Source: Perognathus longimembris pacificus
Taxonomy: Eukaryota; Chordata; Mammalia; Rodentia; Heteromyidae
Direction of reading: 5' to 3'
NCBI RefSeq assembly: GCF_023159225.1
Contig: NC_063171.1
Span: forward strand, 1,240,001 to 1,304,000
Length of the DNA stretch: 64,000 nt
How positions within the stretch are numbered: position 1 is the first letter of the stretch; the number at the start of each line of letters is the position of its first letter. The position numbers and the translations under genes are program-made. The notes below the pieces were generated by a model. The model saw nothing but the letters and a program-made list of their open reading frames with translations, was not told the origin of the DNA and made no database searches. Below are positions 12,885 to 25,206 of the stretch, in pieces.

Positions 12885-13082
12885 GTGCAGGTATTGGGGC
12901 TTGAACTCAGAGCCTTGTCACTGCCTCTTGGTTGTTTGGTTGTTGTTGTTTTTTTCCCGCACTCAAGACTGGCATTCTACCATTTGAGCCACATGTCCAC
13001 TTCTGGCTTTTTGTTGGTTATTTGGAGATAAGACTCTAATGGACTTTACTTCTTGGGCTAGCTTTAAACCTCAACCATTACT
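12885..13082 (-). mobile_element. B1-dID-like SINE, minus strand
   Basis: Reverse copy: GGGGCTTGAACTCAGAGCCT near 12896, TTTGAGCCACATGTCCACTT near 12983, then the GAGATAAGACTCTAATGGAC part near 13024. The B1 head complement is missing, so the copy is 5'-truncated. Confidence 0.75.
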
Positions 13083-13152
13083 TTACAGCATTCTGTGCAA
13101 CAAATCATGAGAATTCTCTAAAGAAAGTTAGCTATTAAGAATAAGAAATTGG

Positions 13153-13171
13153 ACTTCCGGGAAGATGGCGG
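13153..13171 (+). promoter_or_regulatory. ETS- and YY1-like sites at the L1 5' terminus
   Basis: The first bases of the element read ACTTCCGG (ETS-type core) and overlap AAGATGGCGG at 13162-13171 (YY1-type core). Human L1 also has a YY1 site near its first bases that directs initiation to +1. Here, function is inferred from position and motif only. Confidence 0.65.
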
Positions 13172-15151
13172 AGGAGCAGCAGAGCCCTAGCTAAGCTCCC
13201 TCCGACATCGCAGTTTTCTCACCCCATAGAAACTTTTACTCCTAGAAACACCGCCAGAGTAAGTTCTAACAGTACAGGGATTCTGGCCAGGAAGGAAAAA
13301 TCGACTTTGCTCATCTGAAAACACAGATATGAGCTACAGGCAGCGTCCCACAACTGCGCCAGTGCCGGCGCCAGCAAAGCGCCCAGCACAGCAACCCGCA
13401 CTCCATGCAGCTAAAGCACACAGTGTAGACCAGGGAGAAATCTTTCAGATGGCGGCTGAGCACGGACGGGCTGAAATCGAAAAGAAAGTGTGAGTACCCC
13501 ACAAAGGGTATTCTCACTCGCGCCCACAGAGCAGCTTCTGGAAGGTAGCCCTTCCCCCACTGCCAGAGCAAAGTGCCATCTTTGACACTGGCATAGGGTC
13601 AGACTAGATTGGAACTAAAGCGGGCCTGGGGAATGCGAGGACAAAGGAGCCATCTTTGAAAAGGGCAAGAGGGACCGACCAGTAAGATCCAGCTCCACCC
13701 AGGAGAATGCCCCATGCCCAGGCAGGAGGCTCTTCCTGGGCCACGGCTTAGCCAGAGGTGCCCCTCCCTACCCGCCAGAATTTCTAAATTTAAAGCAAAA
13801 GTGGGGAGCAGCTACCAGCGGCACGGAAACAACAGGTGGGGGAACAAACAGTTCCTAAGACAGATAAATGGTCCCATCACAGAGGAAGCCTAATTTCCAG
13901 CCCGAAACAGAGCTGAATTCCGTACCCTGCTCCACCAGGCGGCCGGCCCGCTCAGGAGGGAGGAACCTCCCCCAGGCAAGCAACTCTCAGCCGGGTAAAC
14001 CAGGCCAGAGGCGCCCCACCCTGCTGAGTCCACAGCCTATTCAAACCCAGGCATTAAGGGCAGCGGCCCCACAGCAGACAGAGGACCCACAGTTCCTGAG
14101 ACTGTTCACGTCCCCATCTACAGAGGATGCCCAAGGCCTACCTGCAAGCTGTGTGAACCACAGAGACCCAGGATTGCACCAACAAGGAGAAGGGTCAGAA
14201 CAGATCCACCACCTGCAAACTGATAGCAAGTCAAACCAGCCAATCAGGAAAATAGACTGCAGACCATCACAAGGAAACCAGAGACTGGGGAAAGACCATC
14301 CAAACAAAGAGGATTCTATTTTTTTTTTTAATTTTCAAACATTTTTTAAACTTTTTAAATTTTTTTTTAAATTTTTTCACTTCTAAAATATCATTGCTTT
14401 TCTTGTTTTCCATTTTGAACTGTTTGTTTTATCAAGTTCTTTTTTTGGGGGGTTGTTTGTTTTTCTGGTTTTTTCCTTTTTATTTTTTTAAGTAATTTTT
14501 CTCTGTTTTGTGCATCTGTCTTCCAGTATTTTTTCTTTATTTCTCTCTTTGAGTTCTCTTTCTTTAAAAATTACTTTCCTATGAATAACACCTCCACTCT
14601 TTTCTGCTAACTCTCCATTGTCTATCATTTTAACCTTGTTCTTTCTACTGATTCTACTCTTCTCCACATTTCCACGTCACTGAAAATAAACCAAAGTCAT
14701 CACGCCCCCCACCCCAATACATTTTACTCTATTCTCTTTACTACCTCTACCTTTCCCTCCTGACTTACTACCAGGATGTCCAGGTTCCATTGACTCCTGG
14801 TTATTGGATAGAGGGTATCCCTGCTTAATCCAAGTGAATCAAAGATGTTCATAGAGAAAGCCAGTCCAAAAAGAACTTAATACAAGAACAAGAATTTCTC
14901 ATAGGATTGTAACAGTAAATAAGTAACTACTGAATACAGGGCCCAGGATCGGCTGTTATATTGAAACTGTATTCTTTAGGAACACCAAATCTAATTTTAT
15001 AGACAGGTATACAAGATACTGGATATAATTGTGAACTTATAAGATTTACACAACAGTGCTTGCTAAGGGCTACTTTGGGTCTTAAACGGTGCTCACAGGT
15101 GCTTGTAGATTGGCATTCCTAATCCAAATGGGCAGAAGAAACACAAGAAAG

Positions 15152-15723
15152 ATGGAAAACAATGGAGTCTTTTCTCCCACTCAAAACAAGCAGGAAACAC
15201 AGCAGTCAATCAAAGACATAGAAGAGAACCCTCAAAATGCTCTACAAAGTCTACTGATAAACATGTTAAATGAAAATGTGAATCAATACAGCAATCCTTC
15301 CATAAAGTAATAGATGATTTCATGGCCTCAACAAATAGAAAGATAAATGAACTTCAAGAGTCAAATGAAAAGATAGCTACCCAGGTAAAAAATTTGAGAG
15401 ACAGCACTCAAAACCAAATTAATGAAGTAAAGAAGTCCATGCAAGACCTAAGAGATGACATGGAAATCATCAGGAAAAACCAATCAGAAGGAAAAAAGAG
15501 ATTCGAAATCAAGTAGCTAGCCTACAATCCCGACTAACTGAAGCAGAGGATCGAATCTCAGGAGCTGAAGATTCCCTAGAATCTATGGAGAAAGATCAAA
15601 AATCAATACAAATCCAGTACAATCAACAAAACAGATCGCTACAGGAGATTCAAGACACGATTAGGAAGCCCAATTTAAGGATAAGAGATATTGAGGAAAA
15701 CTTGGAGAAAGAAGATAATGGGA
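15152..15723 (+). pseudogene. L1 ORF1, 5' part, interrupted
   Basis: The ORF1 start ATG matches position 2138 of the first copy. The frame stops at 15310 after a short deletion, resumes at about 15322-15516 and again from 15585. It is then cut by the SUMO2 retrocopy at 15724. It retains the Lys/Glu/Gln-rich coiled-coil part. The rest of ORF1 resumes at 16765. Confidence 0.85.
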
Positions 15724-16752
15724 GCCGCTGTGGTGCTGCCTGTGTGCTTGTTCGGTGCGGACCGGGGGCCTCTTTTGTGAAGCGGCATCTGAGGAGACTC
15801 CGGCGCTCGCGATGGCCAATGAAAAGCCCAAGGAAGGAGTCAAGACTGAGAACAATGATCATATTAATTTGAAGGTGGCGGGGCAGGATGTTTCTGTGGT
15901 GCAGTTTAAGAATAAGAGGCATACACCACTTAGTAAACTAATGAAAGCCTATTGTGAAGGACAGGGTTTATCAATGAGGCAGATCAGATTCTGATTTGAT
16001 GGGCAGCCAATCAATGAAACAGACACACCTGAACAGTTGGAAATGGAGGATGAAGATACAATTGATGTGTTCCAGCAGCAGACAGGAGGTGTCTACTAAG
16101 AAAGGGAACCTGCTACTTTGCTCCAGAATTTTGTTCTTATAGACCAAGAATACATTCTTAATTAGAAAACTGCAATTTGGTTCCACCACAACCTGACTAC
16201 TACAGTATAGTTTTCTCTATTCTTTCATTTTCCCCTTCCCCATTCCTTTACTGTTTACTGTACATAAAGTAACTGGTGTATGTGCACAGGCATATTGCTT
16301 TTATTTTTTATTTTTCTTTTCCTTTTTTTTTTTTAAAGAAAAACCTAAATGGCCAATGGTATATTTTGATTGACATCAAATGGAGATGGGATAGGGAAAA
16401 ATACTGGTTCTGTGAAAATATCCCCCTTCTCCATTAGTGGCATGCTCATTTAGCTTTTATCTTTATATTTCAGTAAGTTATTTTGCTCTCACTGTTTTAA
16501 CAAATAAAGAAAAAAACAACAAAAATCCTTGCATACCTTGTTTGATTGGATAATTTTAATGTTTTCATTTATCATTGTAAAACCAAGGACAATTTTATAA
16601 CTTTTTTGTACGTAGCTGTTACATGTAGGGCAATCTGTCTTTAAGTAGGGGTAAATTACTCTTAAAAAAAAAAAAAAGAATCCTAGATAGTTTTCCCTTC
16701 AAGTCAAGCGTCTTGTTGTTTAAATAAACTTCTTGTTTTTAAAAAAAAAAAA
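15724..16752 (+). pseudogene. SUMO2: SUMO2 processed pseudogene inside L1 ORF1
   Basis: An intronless copy of a SUMO2 mRNA: 5' UTR from 15724, ATG at 15812, TAA at 16097-16099 (95 codons, the normal SUMO2 length, no frameshift), a long 3' UTR, AATAAA near 16723 and an A14 run at 16741-16754 that merges with the TSD. SUMO2 is a ubiquitin-like modifier conjugated to lysines. The VKTE acceptor site around Lys11 and the C-terminal QQQTGGVY with its di-Gly survive. Codon 61 (Arg in SUMO2) is TGA at 15992-15994. Missense changes are visible at residues 3, 27, 34 and 50. TSD AAGATAATGGGA (15712-15723) and AAGTTAATGGGA (16753-16764) differ by one base. It is non-functional as a full-length SUMO. Confidence 0.96.
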
Positions 16753-16764
16753 AAGTTAATGGGA

Positions 16765-17265
16765 TAAGCAACCTATTTAACAGAATATTAGCTGAGAACT
16801 TCCCAAATATCCAGAAGGATAGGCCTATACAGATACAAGAAACATTTAGAACCCCTAACCGATCAGACCAGAATAGGACAACCCACCAACACATTGTAAT
16901 CAAAACAGGATCAGGAGAGTCCAAGGAAAGAATCTGTTAGGGAGCTGTTAGGGAAAAGAAAACAATCACATATAAAGGAAAAGCAATCAGAATTACCCCC
17001 AGACTTCTCAGCAGAGACCATGAAAGCAAGGAAAGCCTGGAATGAGCTATACTAAACACTAAATAAAAATAACTACCAACCAAGAATACTGAACCCAGCC
17101 AAACTCTCATTCATAGCCAAAGGTCAAATAAAAGTCTTCCACAGTAAGGAACAACTGAATCAATATATCTCCACCAAACCAGCTTTACAGAAAATCCTCA
17201 GAGATGTACTATACAGGGAAAATAATCAAGATCCCAATACAGACAGAGAAATGAACCCTAAATAG
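16765..17265 (+). pseudogene. L1 ORF1, 3' part, after the SUMO2 insertion
   Basis: Continues the ORF1 RNA-binding and C-terminal domains after the retrocopy. It carries a frameshift near 16936, where GAATC-TGTTAGGGAGCTGTTAG duplicates a few bases relative to the first copy. It retains the C-terminal residues missing from the first copy and ends at TAG 17265-17267. Confidence 0.8.
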
Positions 17266-17317
17266 TAAACATCAGATCAAGAAATGGGAAGACACAACTT
17301 TTAACAAGATAGTGATA

Positions 17318-20300
17318 ATGAAAGGAACAAACGATCAGCTCTCAATCCTAACTCTCAACATTAATGGACTTAATTCGCCAATCAAACGACATAGGCTCAT
17401 AAGTTGAATCAAAAATCAAGATCCATCTTTCTGCTGCCTCCAAGAGACTCATCTACCCAGCAAGAGTAAACATCGTCTAAAAGTGAAAGGCTGGAATCAA
17501 ATCTATCAAGCAAATGGCCCCCATAAGCAGGCCAGAGTTGCAATCCTAGTATCAGGCAAAATTGACTTCAAATTAAAAAAGGTCAGAAGAGACAAAGAAG
17601 GTTACTACATACTAGTAACAGGATCTCTCCTACAGGAAGATATAACCATTCTAAATATCTACACACCAAATGCAGAAGCACCAAACTTCATCAAACAAAC
17701 ACTACTGACTTTAAAAACACTCATAGACCCAAACACATTGATAGTTGGGGACTTTAACACTCCACTGTCACCTATGGACAGATCAACACGCCAAAAACTG
17801 AACAAAGAAATCACAGAAATAAATAATTCCATAGACCAACTAAACTAAACCGACATCTACAGAATATTCCACCCAGCAACAACAGAATACACATTCTTCT
17901 CAGCAGCACATGGAACATTCTCCAAAATAGATCACATCTTAGGGCACAAAGAAAATCTGTACAAATTCAGAAGTATCAAAACCATGATTGCATTCTCTCA
18001 GACCACAATGGAATAAAATTAGAGCTCAACTCAAACAGCCACCACAGAAAATCCTACAGTTCATGGAGACTAAGCAACACACTGCTGAACCATCAGTGGG
18101 TCATTGAAGAAATTAAATCGGAAATTCAAATGTTTAAGGAACTCAACCAAAATGAGGACACAAAGTACCAGCTCCTTTGGGACACAGCTAAGGCAGTACT
18201 CAGAGGAAAATTTATATTTATATTGTATATATGCATACACAAACAACCTGGAAAAACAGCAACTCAATAATTTAAGGAGGCACCTTAATTTCCTTGAAAG
18301 AGAACAACAAGCCAAACCCCAAGTCAATAGATGGAAGCAAATAATTAAAATAAAATCAGAATTAAATCAATTAGAGATGAAAAAACCATCATAAGAATCA
18401 AGAAAACAAAGAGTTGGTTCTTTGAAAAAATCAACAAGATAGACAGACCCCTGGCAAAACTGACCAAAAAATGAAGGCAGCACACTCAAATAAACAAGAT
18501 CAGAGATAAAACAGCTAACATCACCACAGAAATAACTGAAATTCGGAAAATAATAAGGAACTATTTTGCAAACCTTTATGCCAACAAATTCAAGAACTTG
18601 GAAGAAATGGATGATTTCCTAGAAAAAATTCAAATCTCCAAACTCAACCATGAAGATTTAAACCTTCTAAATAGACCCAAATCCAGTATTGAAATAGAAA
18701 CGGCAATAAATGATCTCCCATCCAAGAAAAGCCCAGGTCCAGATATATTCACTGCAGAATTCTACAAGGCCTTCAAAACAAAAGTCACACCTATATTTCT
18801 CAAACTCTTCAATGTAATTGAAAGAGAACGTTCACTACCAGACACATTCTATGACGCCAGTATAACACTCATCCCAAGACCGAGGCTGAAATCAGGAAAG
18901 CAACTCCTTTTACAATAGCCCCCCAAAACATAAAATACCTAGGAAAGACCTTAACCAAAGAAGTGAAAGACCTCTACGATGAGAACTTTAAAAGCTTAAA
19001 AAACGAAATTAAGGCAGAACTAAGGAAATGGAAAATCCTCCCATGCTCCTGGATTGGGAGGATTAATATAATCAAAATGGCAATATTGCCAAAGGCTATC
19101 TACAAATTCAATGCAATACCCATTAATATCCCAAAACTATTTTTTAATGAAATAGAGGAAGCAATCCAGAAATTCATATGGAACAATCAAAGACCTGGAA
19201 TAGCAAAAACAATCCAAAGCAGAAAGAACAGTACTGGAGAAATTACAATACCCAACTTCAAGCTGTATTATAAAGCTATAGTAATAAAAAAAACAGCTTG
19301 GTATTGGCACCGGAACAGGCCTGAAGACCAATGGAACAGAATTGAAGACCCAGAAATGAACCCAAAGAACTACACCTACTTAATCTTTGATAAAGAAGCT
19401 AAAACAATAGTTTGGAAGAAAGATAGCCTCTTTAACAAATGGTGCTGGCAAAACTGGTTCAACACATGCAACAAACTAAAACTAGATCCCTATACATCAA
19501 CCTGCACCAAAATCAATTCCAAATGGATTAAAGACCTCGAAATCAAAACAGACACCCTGAAAACACTAATCGAAGGAGTAGGAGAAACACTTGGGCTCCT
19601 TGGCACAGGATGGAACTTCCTTAACAAAGACCCAGAAAGGCTGCAAATCAAAGAAAGGTTGGACAAATGGGACTGCATCAAACTGCAGAGCTTCTGCAGA
19701 GCAAAGGACATAGCTCACAAGATAAACAGAAAGCCCACAGACTGGGAGAAGATCTTTAACAGCCATTCAGTGGACAAAGGCCTCATATCTAAAATATATG
19801 CAGAACTAAAAAAATTACCTTCATCCAAAACAAAACCACAAAGAACCAATAGCCCCCTCATCAAGTGGGCTAAAGACTTACAAAGAAACTTCTCTGATGA
19901 GGAAATGAGAATGGCCAAGAGACATATGAAAAAAATGCTCTACATCACTGGCCATAAAAGAAATGCAAATCAAAACAACATTGAGATTCCATCTCACCCC
20001 AGTAAGAATGTCCTATATCAAGAAAACTAACAATAACAATTGTTGGAGGGGATGTGGCCAAAAGGGAACCCTACTTCATTGTTGGTGGGAATGTAAGCCA
20101 CTCTGGCAAGCAGTATGGAGATTCCTCAGAAGCCTAAATATAGAACTCTCCTATGACCCAGCAGCCCCACTTTTGGGTATCTATCCAAAAAAACACAAAC
20201 AAAATCACAGTAAAGCCACCAGCAAAACAATGTTCATCGCAGCACAATTTGTCATAGCTAGAATCTGGAACCAACCCAGATGCCCCTCAGTAGAAGAATG

Positions 20301-20472
20301 GATCAGGAAAATGTGGTACATATACACAATGGAATTTTATGCCTCTATCAGAAAGAATGACATTGCCCTATTTGTAAGGAAATGGAAGGACTTGGAAAAA
20401 ATTATACTAAGTGAAGTGAGCCAGACCCAAAGAAACATGGACTCTATGGTCTCCCTTATTGGGAATAATTAG
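17318..20472 (+). pseudogene. L1 ORF2 remnant (endonuclease/RT), RT core deleted
   Basis: ATG 17318; TGA at codon 30 (17405-17407), the same codon as in the first L1. The endonuclease part reads from 17408 (CLQETHL, then GDFNTPL near 17746). The KKSPGPD motif lies near 18726. At about 18885 the text jumps to a segment matching the region downstream of the RT catalytic motifs, so FADD is absent. The next frame, 18963-20030, is a long uninterrupted thumb/C-terminal segment. An A-run expansion near 19928 shifts the frame into 19963-20472, which holds a complete CX3CX7HX4C zinc knuckle ([18 protein letters not shown], from 20041). The stop is TAG at 20470-20472. Confidence 0.9.
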
Positions 20473-21023
20473 CTCAGATTTAGGCAAGTCACAGCAGAGG
20501 ATCACAAGAGCCCAATACCTACACCCTTATGATCACATAAGATGATGCTTAGTGAAATGAACTACGTGGTATGGAAATGATTGTCATATCACAGTTGTAA
20601 CTACTTTCAATGTCCCATGTGTATCTGTAGCTTCTACTATTGATGATGTTCTTGTATCACCTTCCTGTGGTTGTATCTACACTATCTCTGTAATCTTATC
20701 TGACTATATTGGAAACCATCTATACTGGTATTAGAACTAGGAAATTGAAAGGGAATACCAAAATCGAGAGACACAGGGTAAAAAAAGACAAACAACTACA
20801 AAAGCAATATTTGCAATACTGTTTGGTGTAAGTGAACTGAACACCTCATGGGGGGAAAGGGAAAGGGGGAGGGGGAGGGGGTAATGAGGGGCGAGGTAAC
20901 AAACAGTACAAGAAATGTATCCAATTCCTAATGTATGAAACTGTATCCTCTCTGTACATTAGTTTGTTAATAGAAATTTGAAAAAAAATTAAAAAGAAAA
21001 GAAATAAAAGAATAAGAAATTGG

Positions 21024-22655
21024 GTGGAGCAAGATAAGAAAGAGGTTATGAATGAGATGAACTTGCGGGGCTTAGATGAGATATATCCTGAGTCTGATTC
21101 ACAGGAAGAGAGTTCTGGAGCACAAACCAACAGTGCAGCGCTCTCCCCTTGAGGCAAACTTTCTAATAGGAACTCTTTTTAGTCACTGACTGCGAACTGG
21201 AAGAGACACTAGTGACCATTAGCAGCCAATGTCATCACCATAGCTTGGATTGCGCATGGTGCATAGATTTGACTGGGTCCACAATAAAAGGATGCAATGA
21301 AAGGTTAATCCTTAAAGCAACAGTGAAAGATGTGACACCTAACAAGAGAGCTTTCACTCTTGTGAGCTCTACCATCTTGAATAAATGAATGTCAATTAGA
21401 AAGGGGTTTGAGGATGAGAGCTCAAGACTGATGTTGGGCTTCTCCTCCCATCTTGCCTTCTAGTCTTCCACCATGCAGTGATGCAGAAACTGATCAGTAG
21501 GTGCTGGAAAAATCTTAAGTTCCATTGTAGCTCTGAATAGATCCCAGAAACTTAGTCCATCTGGGTTATTTTTTGTAATGCTGACATTAGAATGAAGTCA
21601 GATCTACTGGAGTAAATCCAGTCTCATTTGAATTGCTGGTTCCGTATTACAGGAGTTTGATATGCCCCATATGGACTTCTTTTTTTACAAATAAGGTCAC
21701 TCTGAGTTCCCTGGGGATATTTACTCCTTTCACACTGCCCTCTGGTCTTGGAAAAGCTGTAAGCACATTGCTTGCTAATGCTAGACAAGGTGTAGTCATG
21801 TGACTATTCTGGAGTTTCAGTCAAGGTGACAGAGCATCCTGTGGTCAGAGCATGTTCCTGGCAGAGATTGACACTGATCTCTATCCGTTTCTGCTACAAG
21901 GCCACCAGAAGGCTTTCAGGAATAGGAATGTACTTAATTCCTTTACAACCTTCCAGCCTCATACCCTGCCAATAAATTCTCTTTTGGTTAAGTGGTGTGT
22001 GTTGCTTTCAACCAAAGAACCCTCACTGACACAGATTCCCACATTTATTTATTTTAATGGTCCATTTTTAATGGTTTTTCTAAAAAAAAAAATCTGGTAT
22101 GAAATCCTGTTTGCATTAGCATTACTGTGTAATAAGTTATTCCAAAACCTAGTGGTATAAAACATCTATGTCAATGTTTTCCAGGTCAGAACACAGCAAG
22201 AATGGTTTCTACCTAAAAATATCCAAGATAAGTTCAAAGGACTCCAATACCTGAGGATGGGAGGAGGATATCACTCAGTAGCTCAGGGTTAGAACATCTA
22301 AAGAGGTCTTAAGTGGATCTGGGGCCTGACCATGGATGACTCAGAGGCTTAGGTCAATTGATCTGTGGACTGAAATACCCGCTTTCCATGTGACCTGGGC
22401 TTCCCAAGAGCATGGCAGCCTTGGAACTTGCTCGGTGATGCCTCGGGACTCAACAACAGGGTCTGAGCCCACAAAACAGAATCCCATTATCTCTTATAAC
22501 CTAGACTCAGAAATCACCAGGCCTACCTCACAGTGTGTTCTATTGAATGTACATAAGCCTAAGATTCACAGGGAAGGGTAAGAATTGTACCTTTTTATGG
22601 AGCAGAGTAAAAACAAACAAACAAAAAAAGTGTTAACATATTTTATAGTTATAGT
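21024..22655. other. Unique intergenic sequence
   Basis: No gene, RNA or clear repeat recognised. Short ORFs show no familiar domain. Confidence 0.5.
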
Positions 22656-22656
22656 T

Positions 22657-23225
22657 GCTGGGCATGGTGGTGCCAAACTATAATACCAGCTACTAGGGAG
22701 ACTGAGGCAGGAGGATCACAAGATTAAAGCTTGCCTGGGCACCTTAGTAAGACTCTAAATAGAATTTAACTTGAATGCTGTGGCTCATACCTGTCACCCT
22801 AGCTACAGGGCAGGCTGAGACCTGGAAGACCATTGTTTCATAGCAGCCTGGGCACAAAAAGACCTGGAGAGTCCATCTCAGTGGAAGAAGCCCAGTGTGG
22901 TAACACATGCCACAAATCTCAGCTAAAAGAGGAAACAAAAATAGACGACTTGGATTCAAGCATAAGCTTAAGGAAGAAGCAATATTCTATCTAAAAAATA
23001 ACCAATGAGGGGAGGAGGGAGACAGAAGGCTAGAAGTATACTGAAGGATAGAGCACAGCCTAACAAGAACAAGATCCTGATGTCAGACTCCAGTACTGCC
23101 AAAAATGAATGAATGAATGGAATTTGAAAGGGTTGAAGATATAGCTCAGTAATAAAGACTCTCTTAGCATGTGAGAGACCCTTAGGTTCCATCTCTAGTA
23201 CTAAAAGGGACAAAATAGCCATAAT
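22657..23225 (+). mobile_element. Cluster of three old SINE remnants (B1, B1-dID-like, ID)
   Basis: A B1-like monomer starts near 22660 (GCTGGGCATGGTGG). A second, B1-dID-like copy starts near 22776 (GCTGTGGCTCATACCTGTCA). An ID-type monomer starts near 23131 (GGGTTGAAGATATAGCTCAG), with box B-like GGTTCCATCTC. All are diverged; a (GAAT)-like run lies near 23106-23118. Confidence 0.7.
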
Positions 23226-23644
23226 AAAATACAAAGTATGATAAGATGAATACATTTTATGTATTCATAATGCAAGACATAAGTCTGAACCACATCATGC
23301 ACCTCTCTACCAAAATGTTCTCATGTCCCATCCAGTCAATACCCACAAGGAGCAACTGTTAATTAATTGTTCTGATGTCGATGGCCATTGGTTAAATTTT
23401 CCTGTTCTTAACAACAGTTAAACCAAATCATGCCGTGTATTTCTTGTGTGCTTCCCACACATGTCTGTGTGATTCTGCCACGTTGCCACGTGTATCGCAA
23501 TAAGTTCATTTTTATTCCTGTGCAATATTTCATTCTATGACTACTTCCTACATTTTATCCACTCCCTTATTAAGGGAAAAATCATACTCTTATGGTTTGG
23601 GGATGTTATAAATGATGTGACTCTCTGAAGATCCACTCAGATGC

Positions 23645-23765
23645 AGCAGTGGTGGCACTGTCTTGCAATAGCAACACCTGGGAGACTGAGGTGGAAGGTA
23701 CTGGAATTTGGGGCCAGCCTAGTCTATATAGCAAAATCTTGTCTTTGGAGAAAGGGGAAACACAG
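23645..23765 (+). mobile_element. B1-like SINE remnant
   Basis: GTGGTGGCACTGTCTTGCAA, ACCTGGGAGACTGAGGTGGA and CCAGCCTAGTCTATATAGCA give the B1 order. It is diverged, with no TSD evident. Confidence 0.65.
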
Positions 23766-23769
23766 TAAA

Positions 23770-24773
23770 CCATTTTTAATATCAAAAGTTGTTAATACTG
23801 ACAAATCCTTCAGTGGTCCAGTAGCCATTGATTTAAAAGACATGTCATACTCACTTCACATCATACTCACTTCACCTCAACAGCTCTTCTCCCTTCTGTG
23901 TGTGTGAATTTGATATAAAGCATTATGCTTCCATTGGTGACACTTTGATGGATGGAGATGTGGGCAATTCTTTGCAACAACCTAAGTTCTACCTATACCC
24001 AAAGCCGTCTGGGAGCAGAAATAGCAACTATTAGAGGCTCATTTGAGGGCTTATAAATAAGAAATATGCTAAAATTTAGATGACCTTCTGACACAAGAGG
24101 GACAAGCTATACTAATCAGATTGTGGGGGTTTCAATCATGATTTTCCTCTTGTGAGAAATTCTTGCTTTTCTCTGAAACAAAAGTTTTTCATCCAGTAAG
24201 ACATATAATTGTTCACTCCCAATCTCATTAATAAGGCTGGTTTTCATTTTGAATAAAATCTTAATTTAATGCATTTGAACTAAAGTAAAATAAATCAGAG
24301 ATAATTGAGAATCTATTTGGAATTAAAAGTCCCTCCTATTTTTTTTCTCTTCAGTAGTGAAGACCAAAGTGTAACATGAAAAAAAAATCTTAGAAGTACA
24401 TGGGTACACTATTATACACCATTATGTTCTACTTAACTTGGATGTGAGCCATCCCTTTATGTGGCCAGGACATACATTCTACGCATGTACCCTCCTGTTA
24501 ATTACTCATACCATTTTTCAGTTAACAGATCATATCATTCAAGAAATTCTCATTTTTATTAATAATGGGCCCAAATCACAAGATCCATGATGCAACAAGG
24601 AGAAGCCATGCAGTGCATCATCGTGACAACACAAGTAGGATGGTAAGATTGTTTGAGAGGGATCCAATTCATGTAACTTTTACTGTAACACACTGTTAAG
24701 ACTGTTTTCATTATTATTACTTATTACTAGTCACATGCTATACCTATAAATTAAACGATTTGTAAAGTAAAAA
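23770..24773. other. Unique AT-rich intergenic sequence
   Basis: No gene or repeat family recognised. Confidence 0.5.
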
Positions 24774-24783
24774 CCACAGTCCA

Positions 24784-24966
24784 GACTGGGAATATGGCCT
24801 AGTGGCAAGAGTACCTCTTTACATGAGACACTTAGGTTGGATTCCCCAGCACCACATATATAGAAAACGGCCAGAAATGGAGCTGTAGCTCAAGTGGCAG
24901 ATTGCTAGCCTTGAGCAAGAAGCCAGGGACAGTGCTCAGGCCCTGAGTTCATGGCCCAGGACTGGC
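24784..24966 (+). mobile_element. ID-like tailed SINE whose tail became a microsatellite
   Basis: It starts at GACTGGGAATATGGCCTAGT (24784) and carries both halves to the CCAGGACTGGC end. Its poly-A tail is replaced by a GAAA/GGAA array. The TSD CCACAGTCCA at 24774-24783 and 25208-25217 encloses SINE plus array, so the array is part of the insertion. Confidence 0.92.
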
Positions 24967-24968
24967 AA

Positions 24969-25047
<79 letters not shown>

Positions 25048-25206
25048 GAAGGAAGGAAGGAAGGAAGGAAGGAAGGAAGGAAGGAAGGAAGGAAGGAAGG
25101 AAGGAAGGAAGGAAGGAAGGAAGGAAGGAAGAAAGAAAGGAAGGAAGGAAGGAAGGAAGGAAGGAAGGAAGGAAGGAAGGAAGGAAGGAAGGAAGGAAGG
25201 AAAGAA
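24967..25206. repeat. (GAAA)n-(GGAA)n microsatellite, ~240 bp
   Basis: About 20 GAAA units to about 25047, then about 39 GGAA units with one GAAA interruption near 25131-25138. The long reading frames on both strands here (Lys/Glu/Arg-rich or Pro/Ser/Phe/Leu-rich) are artefacts of the repeat. GGAA arrays can bind ETS-family factors. Confidence 0.97.

Larger units (their letters stand above)
13137..21023 (+). mobile_element. LINE-1 with intact ends and 16-bp TSD, inactive
   Basis: The element itself runs 13153 to about 21007. Perfect 16-bp TSDs (AAGAATAAGAAATTGG) lie at 13137-13152 and 21008-21023. The 5' UTR is 13153-15151, ORF1 begins at 15152 and is split by a SUMO2 retrocopy, and ORF2 begins at 17318. 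The 3' UTR has a G-rich tract near 20850-20890 and an A-rich end. ORF2 carries an early stop, further frameshifts and a deletion of the RT core at about 18885. The 5' end is complete, so the insertion was full length; its deletions came later or were inherited. Confidence 0.96.

Noticed and set aside
13868..14386. 172-aa ORF in the L1 5' UTR
   Set aside because: Inside the L1 5' UTR, low-complexity end, not open in the matching part of the other L1 copy. A primate-style ORF0 would be antisense, and I see no support for one.
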